Shown here: positions 55,607 to 64,000 of the stretch, in pieces | Layout of the letters: each line of letters starts with the position of its first letter | Numbering within the stretch: the stretch's first letter is position 1 | NCBI GenBank assembly: GCA_963920635.1 | Contig: OY987303.1 | Location: forward strand, 48,297,223 to 48,361,222 | Source of the DNA: Pseudeuparius sepicola | Lineage: Eukaryota > Arthropoda > Insecta > Coleoptera > Anthribidae | Direction: 5' to 3' | DNA length: 64,000 bases | The notes under the pieces: generated by a model | Told to the model about the DNA's origin: nothing | Database searches by the model: none | Seen by the model: the letters and a program-made list of their open reading frames with translations, nothing else | Program-made: the position numbers and the translations under genes

Positions 55607-55657
55607 AAGTGACAGCAGTCAGTTGGGAAGAATGGTGGACATATGATGGCATATCAG
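55607..55657 (+). CDS. internal exon of a carbonic-anhydrase-related protein (CA10/CA11 type)
   Basis: A 51-bp exon. A pyrimidine-rich acceptor (tattgttttcag) ends at 55606 and a strong donor (gtaagt) starts at 55658. It begins with the last two bases of a split codon and ends with the first base of the next. The 16 whole codons read VTAVSWEEWWTYDGIS, with a following Gly split across the junction. Alpha-carbonic anhydrases begin their fold with a W-x-Y-x-G-x-x-G-P pattern, and SWEEWWTYDGISG is, from memory, the start of that domain in insect CA10/CA11-like proteins. These are secreted and catalytically inactive. The next exon should open with Gly-Pro and an aromatic-Trp-Gly motif; I did not find it before 64000, nor the upstream signal-peptide exon. 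Neighbouring introns are therefore long. Identification rests on one short peptide. Confidence 0.7.
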
Positions 55658-56939
55658 GTAAGTTATTAGTGATAACTAGGTGAAATTATTATTCCGAATA
55701 TCAAAGAATAAGCGTGACCTCTCTAAATTTATATAAGTCCTTATTAGCCTACATTTGCTATAATAATTGACAAAAATAAAACGTAACTTCATGTATATAC
55801 GAGGACCGTCGACTCCTATTTCAAAATAATGGCACGAAAACACTGCTAACAAGCAAGTTTACTTTTTTATGCGTCCTGATTTTCAAGTAACCTTCAATGT
55901 TTCAAGGACCTAAACATTTAATATACATTATATCAAATATAACACCTACAGAGTTGGGCAGATTGAAATATCCGAGTCGTATTATTCACGAATAGCTAAA
56001 ATTTAATTTTATTTTATACCGAATATTACATGAATCAAATGACATTTAGCTCGCTGCTGGCAATCTTGAAGTCTGAATGAGTGCAATTATTTTAAAATGG
56101 ACACGTGATACGTGTTTATGCCCAGCCACAAGTCAAATTAGTCCTTTGTTTTTGCAAAATTTGCAGAAACATTTTTTACCTCAAGTTTAATCAAATGACA
56201 TATCAAACTTAACGACAAAGACATTGCAGTCTTTGTTAGGACACGTCCTATCAAATGGACGTAGACAACGACAACTAGTCCGAGGGCAAATATCCCTACG
56301 GCATTGAACTACAGGTGTCCCAACAAAGATTGCAATATTTTTGTAGTTACGATGGTGAGAGAGAAAACCTTGATCTGCAACGTTTTTCCCAACGAAAGTC
56401 AAGAACCAACAGTGTAGTTCAGTGACGGTAAGTTGTTTCTGTTGTTTCTATCCTTTAATCAGATACCTTGTGCATCATTCTTAAGATAACTATAGTTGCG
56501 GAGCCATTTTACAAAATAAATGGCAACAATAATTATTACAAGCAACGGACTTTGTATAACTACTACATAGTGGAAGCATAAATGCTAATAATACTCATTC
56601 TGAAAACAAAGTCTAAATATGGATAGATTTTCCAATTTAGCCTGATTTGCTTCGGAATGATAATGATTGATATTTTGTGTGAGCTTCTTAAACTGGACAT
56701 TCTAGATATGCTTTAATATCTCCAATGTGTTTTGTGTACCAGTACTTTAAAGTTATAAAAATCCAATAACCTGAATTAAAATAACTGTTTTCCCTTAATT
56801 TTTGTGGGGCGTATGGTTTTCCTCTTTTCAGCCTTTTTCATGAAAAAAATATTTGCTGGAAACAAACCGCTGACGGCACAAACTGGTCAAAAAAGTATTA
56901 TTAAATTCGTCAAATTTATATGCATGGGGCTTTTTCCGT
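55658..56939 (+). other. intron sequence downstream of the carbonic-anhydrase-related exon
   Basis: Begins with gtaagtt. No second exon recognised in this stretch; AT-rich otherwise. Confidence 0.4.
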
Positions 56940-57275
56940 AGCTTCTGTATACGCGAAGCAAACAAGTCAACCCGGCGATAATCTAAAAAACACAGGGGAG
57001 AGAGGGCAGGTCAGTCGGAGAGGCAGGAAGGCGGGCGATACAATCAGCCGTATCGAGGCATGAATATAATAGGATGCCGGTGGACAAAGGCCGAAGTTAT
57101 AAGCAGGGGATCCGGCTGGCCCGAAATGAAAACTCAAGGAAACCGCGTATGCTCCTTTCAACAATAGAGATTATTTTAGCTGGCCTAGTTCGGGAACTTT
57201 TACTGGGAGATATAAAATTACTACGGTTCGGAATTCATGCTTCCGACGGGCAGGGTCGGTTCGTAATTATTTAAT
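56940..57275. promoter_or_regulatory. candidate conserved noncoding island
   Basis: GC-rich, unique, inside the inferred intron. Open frames on both strands have no domain. Candidate enhancer by composition and position only. Confidence 0.3.
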
Positions 57276-57522
57276 CTGCCTTTTGTGTTAAATTATATAA
57301 AACTTGCATTTTTAATGGTACCAAAAAATGTAGACGAAACCCAATGGTCACGAGATGATTTTTAAATAACAACAAAATATATGAAGGGGAAGCACCGCTC
57401 TAAAACTTTTATTTAATTTGAATAAAAATATACAGGGAGTTCCATTCTGCAGGGTGTCAAAGTTGAGCAAAATGGGAATTTTAAAGGCATCTGGCGTGTT
57501 AAGTGTGCCGTGTAATCCCCTT

Positions 57523-58190
57523 TTTTCACACGAGCTGCCTATTCATGACTTTCTCATTTTTACAAGCTAAGGACAAATTAGATATGGGAATGATTTGACA
57601 TAATAGAACGAATGGAAATCAGAACGCTATAATGAATGAGGGCAAAAAGTGAGTACAAATTAACTAAGGCTACTAACTTTTATTGGACATATTTACAGTC
57701 ATATACTTATGAGGTTATGTTGTGACAAAAAATAACAATCTATGGGTGTAATATGTATCTATATATGCATAGATATATCTATATATATTCTACCTACATT
57801 ATTAAGTTACTAATTTATACTGTAATCATTTTAAGTTTTTTCAACAAAAACTACGTGAAATAAGAACAAAGAAATCTTTACCCCTCCATATCATGGAAAC
57901 CGTTCACTTTACCATAATTCTGTATATAACAATTCTTGTTCGGAATTTAATGTATATCATTTGCGTATAAGATGACGTTTGCGCTAAACCTCATAGTTTA
58001 CTAGATATTCACGCAAAACTGTAAAAAATAAGAATTTCCTGCCCTTTTCACCCCCTCCCCCCGAAACCCGACGCTGGTAACTTTTTAGTACTAACTCTTA
58101 GGAGGGTATGGAACTATTTCGCGCTAGAAAGGACTTTTTTTTGTATGTTTGGGTTTGGCCTAATTTTGTGTTAGTTTTACTGTACTATCT
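57523..58190 (+). repeat. about 650-bp arm repeat, copy A
   Basis: Runs from cctattcatgactttctc to gttttactgtacta. Internal marks are the palindromic TA-rich block (tctatatatgcatagata), taagttttttcaacaaaaactacgtg and accccctccccccgaaacccgacgctgg. Copies: B 60616-61305 (reverse), C 61601-62642 (split) and D 62643-63190. Confidence 0.85.
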
Positions 58191-58415
58191 ATGGACCTTT
58201 TCTAGAGAAAAACATCTATACGTGTAATTTGATTAAGGAACTATTGTTAGCAGAAATCTGAATACAGGAAAGAGTCAGCAATTGGCAAAAGTGGTAAACA
58301 TGATAAAATTACATTTTAACGCCCTGTATTGTTGTCTAGTGTAGTTGGAGCAAACATATGACATAAATACACCGCTAGATTTGGGATGAAGGGTAAATTG
58401 TGAAAATTCAATAAT

Positions 58416-58474
58416 ATACAGGGTGTTCCATTAAAAAAGTTTGGTTTGTACCGCTTTTACGGAACACCCTGTAT
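58416..58474. repeat. 59-bp element with 14-bp perfect inverted ends
   Basis: atacagggtgttcc (58416-58429) and its exact complement (58461-58474) enclose 31 bp. Further ends of the same type lie nearby: caccctgtacagg at about 58594 and atacagggtgttg at 58682. Confidence 0.75.
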
Positions 58475-59049
58475 CAATGTCAACAAAACCACGGAAACGA
58501 CCACCAAAAATCCTAAAACTTTTATATCAATAATTGTTTCTTTAATTTGAAAAATAAAAAAGTTAAGAGGGCGTAAAATATTATGTGGATCACCCTGTAC
58601 AGGTCTGTAGGACAAAAAAGGTTGTCGAAAAAAAAAACTAAAAGTTAATATAAACATGAGGGTAATAAGCCTCTGTACATAGATACAGGGTGTTGAAGTT
58701 TAATTTTCAAAAATGAAATATGTCTGAAATGGAACCTCATATATTTTTTAATTTTTCAAATATCACTAAAAGAGTAACTTTTCCAGGTATTACTTGTTGT
58801 TGTAACTTTAGCAGTGGCGTAGAAATTGGCAGTTTGTAGTAACTTTTAAATGATCTTTCCTACACCACTGGCTTTTTTGGAGAAAATGTCCATTTTTATT
58901 CCCGAAAAGAATATTGAAGATATTTATAATTTAGGTGGACATCAACTTAAAAACATGCGCACTAGAAAGAAAGAAAAATAATTTGCATTTCGGAGATAAC
59001 CGTTATTACAGCCTAGTTAGACTATAATATAAAATTCAAACTTCCGTAT
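58475..59049. other. AT-rich with CAGGGTG-type ends, no gene
   Basis: 58461-58600 is itself bounded by two CACCCTGTA ends in the same orientation. The rest has no recognised structure. Confidence 0.3.
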
Positions 59050-59350
59050 TTGTTCTTAATTTATTTCCGAGGTATTACCGTAAAAACCCCCACGACTCTC
59101 CCCTCAAGGTGCTCTCATATGGCGGATCCGGCCATTAGAATCCCCGCGCACGATCCCGACAAACGCATTCAGGAAAAAGATGATGGCTATCGCACCGGCT
59201 CTGGAGCGCCTCGGAGACTCCCACAGCCATTAACTCTAATAGAGTCTTAGACTCATTCCAATGCATCCCCCTTTATTACGAGAGTTTTTGTACCGGAGGG
59301 GAATTAGTCGGAATATATTACTTCCGGCCGATTCAGACGTATCGGAATTA
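59050..59350. promoter_or_regulatory. candidate conserved noncoding island
   Basis: GC-rich, unique, in the inferred intron; no coding domain. Confidence 0.3.
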
Positions 59351-60615
59351 GCTTTAATTGCTAACCATTTTGAAGTACACAAAATGTGGACGAATCAGGT
59401 TGTCAGATTAATATTTAGGATTTCAAAATAGTAACGTATGTGATAAATTAAGTGACAAAGGATCAACATTACATAGTACTACTGACACACTTTTGATTTA
59501 ACAAAAATATCAAGGTTGTTATTTTTCAAGTCCCTCAACTGTCGCAGTTTCCGTAAGAGCCCAGTCGACTACACTACGAGTGCTAGAGTAATTTACAACA
59601 CTTACAACAATACGATAATCTGCAACGATCGAGAAAAAAAAACCGTTTTCTGTACAACTAACAGGAACGAATGTATAATAGTGAATTCTTTATTATTGTA
59701 AAAGAAGGGGTACACAACTATTTATAAATAAATCGTGTATGGTCGGCAGGAGGGCAGCAAAAAAATGTTAAGATAGGGAAACATCGAATTCCATTCGTTA
59801 CTTCGGTCTTTTCGTCATCCATAAGCAAATCCTTATTTTAATGGGAATAATACAGGATAAAAAGTTAAGTTTTCTAAAAAATGCTTGAACAAAATTCTTG
59901 CTTTTGATTTGTTATAATATGCGGTTAAAATTTTGGGCCACCTTGTACATCTAGTCGGCACGTGGCAATTACTGACAGGCCACACGACCTCTGTCAACAA
60001 TAATGGTGTCCAGGTTATGTACATTACATATGTTCAACGTGCTGGAAAATAGACAAACCATCGAACCACGATGGAATTCGAGGCAATCAATCGAAGAGAA
60101 CGCAGAACAAGGAATATTGGAGCAGCAAATTGTAAGTATTTCCTAAGAGAATAAACTTTTCTGTCAACCAGAGCATTGTTACAAACTATTTTATTTTTCA
60201 ATGCTAAAATCAATGAAAGTGTGAAGATGCAAATGTTTAAACGGGTGAAGTAAGGGATATTGGGGACAATAACAAGAACAAAGACATTTAAACAATCAAA
60301 TGCTCGAATTACAAATTATAATTTTATTGCTCTATGAATCTTTGTTATAATATCTCATGTCGTGTTTCCTTCACAATTTAAGTTAACTGACCGGATATAA
60401 ATTCATATCAATCCTAGGTAAGGTGTAAAATCGAAATCAACCAATCGCAATTATTAACCTTTCTGCGACATATGTTAACGTGTAACCTTTGAGCAGAGAA
60501 TGTTGTCTTACATATTTTATTGCGTCTGATACTACTGAATTGGTAGAACTAGAAATAGAAAATATATTTTTCTATAAAAGAAATTTACACCCGAAAATCT
60601 CGCGAGAAGCATTTT
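59351..60615. other. no gene recognised; one exon-like open stretch
   Basis: 59980-60132 is open in one frame between a weak acceptor (attactgacag) and a good donor (GTAAGT at 60133). The peptide resembles nothing I know, and the acceptor lies in repeat-like sequence (caccttgtac). Confidence 0.25.
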
Positions 60616-61379
60616 AGTACAGTAAAATTGGGCCAAAACCCAAACATCCAAAAAAAAATTCTTTCGAGCGCAATAATTCCGTACCCTCCTAAGAGTTAGT
60701 ACTAAAAAGTTACACCACCACCAGCGTCGGGTTTCGGGGGGGAGGGGATGAAAAGGGCAGGAAAATCTTATTTTTCACAGTTTTGCGTGAATATCTAGTA
60801 AACTATGAGGTTTAGCGCAAACGTCATCCTATACGCAAATGATATACATTAAATTCCGAACAAGAATTGTTATATACAGAATTATGGTAAAGTGAACGGT
60901 TTCCATGATATGGAGGAGTAAAGATTTCTTTGTTTTTATTTCACGTAGTTTTTGTCGAAAAAACTTAAAATGATTACAGTATAAATTAGTAACTGAATAA
61001 TGTATGTAGAATATATATATATAGATATATCTATGCATATATAGATACATATTACACCCACAGATTGTTATTTTTTTGTCACAACATAACCTCATAAGTA
61101 TATGACTGTAAATATGTCCAATACAAGTTAGTAGCTTTAGTTAATTTGTACTCACTTTTTGCCCTCATTCATTATAGCATTCTGATTTTACATTCGTTGT
61201 TTTATGTCAAATCATTCCCATATCTAATTTGTCCTTAGCTTGTAAAAATGAGAAAGTCATGAATAGGAAGCTCATGTGAAAAACAAGAAAATATATTAAA
61301 CAATCTATATTGAAAAAATGGGAGGGAAATCAAAATGATACAAAAGGTTATGTTTTAGGTGAATCATTAATTGCGTTAT

Positions 61380-61600
61380 CAGTCAGCACTAAATAGTTCA
61401 CTCGGGCTGGTGAGAGGAAACAAATCTTCGTGTTCTTCGTCCACTTGAGAATCATCATTTAAATCGTCGTCGATGATTACAGTATCTCTATTGAGACATG
61501 CAAGTCCTAAGCAATTGCTGCACATACTTGAACAATTGAGACCACTTCTTCGACACTCTCAGTTTTGGACGCATCGATCTCTGCAGAAGCATACGATGAG
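61380..61600 (-). pseudogene. broken terminal exon: cysteine cluster plus acidic tail (second copy)
   Basis: Minus-strand frame VCFCRDRCVQN, one TGA at an expected Cys, then ECRRSGLNCSSMCSNCLGL, ACLN, and an acidic tail (VIIDDDLNDDSQVDEEHED) ending at TGA 61380-61382. Pattern C-x-C-x3-C-x3-(C)-x-C-x6-C-x3-C-x2-C-x4-C. It lines up Cys by Cys with the cluster at 2895-3197. CXC (tesmin/TSO1-like) clusters have comparable spacing, but I do not claim family membership. It starts at the arm edge, so upstream exons are lost. Confidence 0.6.
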
Positions 61601-61799
61601 GATTGTTTAATATATATTTTCTTATTTTTCACATGAGCTTCCTATTCATGACTTTCTCATTTTTACAAGCTAAGGGCAAAGTAGATATGGGAATGATTTG
61701 ACATAAAAGAACGAATGGAAATCAGAACGCTATAATGAATGAGGGCAAAAAGTGAGAACAAATTAACTAAGGCTACTAACTTGTATTGGACATATTTAC

Positions 61800-62245
61800 G
61801 ACAAAGATGTAAAATTGTGAGTGTAAATGTAAATACAAGAAAAGGCGATAATGGGCAAAAGCAATCACTCAATGTTAGAAACAAAAAAAAACTAAAACTA
61901 AAACTTTTTCTTGTATTTACATTTACACTCACAATTTTACATCTTTGTTGTCATTGTATCTTGGGCTATGAAGATTTCCACGCAGGTCGCTTTAGCAGCC
62001 TCCGTGGCGATGTTAGTACAAGCCCCGAATTGGGGATGTGCTGACTGAAGCTGCAAATGTGCTGTTGGCTCCTGCCTGGACTTCATTTGTTGCTTCCCAA
62101 ATCATTTCTATCTTTTTGATTTGGTTGATGTTACACCGTACTCATGATTGCCGAATAGCATGAAACACGTGTATGCGGTTACTAGTTTTTTTTTTGTTTT
62201 CTAACATTGAGTGCTTATGCCCATTATCACTTTTTCTCGTATGGG
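61800..62245 (-). mobile_element. 446-bp insertion splitting arm C (decayed-ORF repeat, copy 2)
   Basis: Arm C is interrupted after catattt (61791-61797) and resumes with catattt (62246-62252), a likely 7-bp target duplication. The insert is the reverse complement of the 6888-7265 repeat, with a 42-bp perfect inverted repeat at its left end. Its ORF starts MLFGNHEYG on the minus strand, shifts frame by loss of one base, and continues through MIWEATNEVQAGANSTFAAS with another break. Confidence 0.7.
61801..61948. repeat. 42-bp perfect inverted repeat
   Basis: acaaagatgtaaaattgtga... (61801-61842) and its exact complement (61907-61948) enclose 64 bp containing gataatgggcaaaagcaatc. It forms the left end of the 446-bp insertion. 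Confidence 0.85.
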
Positions 62246-62642
62246 CATATTTTTTACAGTCATATACTTACGAGGTTATGTTGTGACAAAAAATAACAAT
62301 CTATGGGTGTAATATGTATCTATATATGCATAGATATATCTATATATATTCTACATACATTATTCAGTTATACAATCATTTTAAGTTTTTTCAACAAAAA
62401 CTACGTGAAATAAAAACAAAGAAATCTTTACCCCTCCATATCATGGAAACCGTTCACTTTACCATAATTCTGTATTGTTCGGAATTTAATGTATATCATT
62501 TGCGTATAGGATGACTTTTGCGCTAAACCTCACAGTTTACTAGATATTCACGCAAAGCTGTGAAAAATAAGAATTTCCTGCCCTTGTCACCCCCTCCCCC
62601 CGAAACCCGACGCTGGTGGTGGTGTAACTTTTTAGTACTAAC

Positions 62643-63190
62643 TCTATAATGAATGAGGGCAAAAAGTGAGTACAAATTAACTAAGGCTACTAACTTTTAT
62701 TGGACATATTTACAGTCATATACTTATGAGGTTATGTTGTGACAAACAATCTATGGGTGTAATATGTATCTATATATGCATAGATATATCTATATATATT
62801 CTACCTACATTATTAAGTTACTAATTTATACTGTAATCATTTTAAGTTTTTTCAACAAAAACTACGTGAAATAAGAACAAAGAAATCTTTACCCCTCCAT
62901 ATCATGGAAACCGTTCACTTTACCATAATTCTGTATATAACAATTCTTGTTCGGAATTTAATGTATATCATTTGCGTATAAGATGACGTTTGCGCTAAAC
63001 CTCATAGTTTACTAGATATTCACGCAAAACTGTAAAAAATAAGAATTTCCTGCCCTTTTCACCCCCTCCCCCCGAAACCCGACGCTGGTAACTTTTTAGT
63101 ACTAACTCTTAGGAGGGTATGGAACTATTTCGCGCTAGAAAGGACTTTTTTTGGATGTTTGGGTTTTTGTGTTAGTTTTACTGTACTATT
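62643..63190 (+). repeat. about 650-bp arm repeat, copy D (5'-truncated)
   Basis: Joins arm C directly at actaactc/tataatgaatgagggc, so C and D are in tandem. Runs to gttttactgtacta. Very close to copy A. Confidence 0.8.
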
Positions 63191-63800
63191 TATATCATAT
63201 ACAATTTTATAATGTAACAAAATTATGGGTTTGCTTTGGTTTGAATTTTTTGATTATTTTCTTCTTTTTAGAGCATTTAGGTAAAGAAAAGCTTTTTTTT
63301 AAATATTTTTTATTAATAATTTTTTTACCCTCTGAATTGCCGAGGAACACTACGACACTGCTACATCTGTGCTGCTACGAAATGTTGCTGCTGTGTTTGA
63401 CTTTTTTTTAATTATTTGATATAGCGTCTGTTATTTATTTTTGTTTGGGTTTTTGAACATAATGCGCTACATCATGCAGGCTTCAACAATACTAAGTGCT
63501 TAATCAGACAGCTGTACTGTTCGATATTGTTTGTTAAAATTTGGGGCAAACCCGTTTTAAGGGATGTCCAATCCAGTAGCGTAGTCACGATTTTTATAAA
63601 AAATATGTCTAATAAATATGATTTGTCCAATTATGACCAAAAAAATGTGTCGTAGTATGCCTTGATTTTTTAAAATGAAATGTGCCGTTTTGCCCTAAAG
63701 TACGCTTTTTAATGCCGTCTTAAAAAAAAAACAGATCAAAATCCGATGATAAATACAAATTTTAAGGGGGTGTTCCGGTTTGAAGTGAGTCACACTGTAT
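63191..63800. other. AT-rich, no gene recognised
   Basis: Poly-T-rich; 63768-63800 carries a degenerate repeat end (gtgttccgg...cacactgtata). Confidence 0.3.
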
Positions 63801-63935
63801 AAATTTTCATACGATCACTCGGCTCGCATCGGAAAACCCGAATGGACGAGTTGTCGGTTACTTAAAATTATGCCACCCGCACGGCACTCCGAACGCGTGC
63901 AAACACAGCTATTTATAAATTACTCGCGCTTGCGC
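63801..63935. promoter_or_regulatory. candidate conserved noncoding island
   Basis: Short GC-rich unique block (cactcggctcgcatcgg...cgcacggcactccgaacgcg) close to the window edge. No coding content. Confidence 0.25.
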
Positions 63936-64000
63936 ATAAACCTTATTATCCTTAATTTCCTAGAATGCATTCTAAGATGTAGACTACCTATGTAATATTA

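Larger units (their letters stand above)
60616..62642. mobile_element. foldback element formed by arms B and C around a cysteine-rich exon
   Basis: Arm B (60616-61305, reverse) and arm C (61601-62642, forward) are inverted copies. Homology extends to gattgttt on both inner edges, so they enclose exactly 61306-61600. That centre encodes the end of a cysteine-rich, acid-tailed protein on the minus strand. The layout repeats that of 1622-3864, although the arms are unrelated in sequence. Confidence 0.65.

Noticed and set aside
59980..60132. Exon-like open stretch ending in GTAAGT
   Set aside because: Weak acceptor in repeat-like sequence, peptide unlike the expected next carbonic-anhydrase exon, and similar wording (gaatattggagca) near 15770 suggests a repeat.

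Overview
The window is eukaryotic nuclear DNA from an arthropod, almost certainly an insect. It is AT-rich and very repeat-rich, with no operons or dense coding. The only segment I would call part of a living host gene is one 51-bp exon at 55607-55657 on the + strand, with textbook splice sites. Its peptide matches the start of the carbonic-anhydrase domain of insect CA10/CA11-type carbonic-anhydrase-related proteins. If so, most of the window is intron or 5' flank of that gene. Scattered GC-richer, apparently single-copy islands (for example 20-400, 5810-6260, 18990-19350, 45600-46020, 51200-51360, 56940-57270, 59050-59350) would then be candidate intronic control regions.

Region 1-23 kb holds old mobile-element debris: a hairpin element (571-904) and a decayed relative (6499-6630); a 2.2-kb foldback element with about 600-bp inverted arms around a cysteine-rich terminal exon (1622-3864); a foldback MITE with CAGGGTG ends (4356-4958); a Penelope-like fragment with a GIY-YIG motif (10985-11650); two Tc1/mariner-type transposase scraps; a diverged long inverted repeat (12685-13830); a worn tandem repeat of about 140 bp (16422-17230); and a pogo/psq helix-turn-helix fragment abutting a broken FLYWCH-MULE transposase (21956-23071).

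Region 23.1-45.3 kb is a 22-kb complex satellite domain. Its core is a 319-bp monomer in about 33 copies (single, then arrays of 15 and 17), including a 319+313 higher-order dimer. Each array is headed by a degenerate 15-16-bp minisatellite. Two arrays share a 6,127-bp tandem segmental duplication. Most monomers carry, on the minus strand, a 22-codon open frame with an ATG, so the satellite looks like an amplified 5' gene fragment. The tails contain a foldback, promoter-like motifs and Penelope 3' sequence. From 37.4 kb the monomer is replaced by a hybrid unit of about 593 bp, interrupted by a small element carrying a two-exon truncated tyrosine recombinase gene (41075-42154).

Region 45-64 kb holds a set of 16-bp palindromes, mostly 20-bp phased (46279-46415); an internally deleted hAT element with an exact 8-bp target duplication and a heat-shock-like promoter (46711-47837); a 26-bp perfect palindrome; Penelope and LINE remnants; the host exon; and a family of about 650-bp arms (57523-63190). 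Two of these arms enclose a second copy of the same cysteine-rich, acid-tailed exon type seen at 2.9-3.2 kb. One arm is itself split by a 446-bp insertion carrying a decayed ORF also found at 6.9-7.3 kb.

All coordinates come from reading by eye. No database search or alignment program was run.
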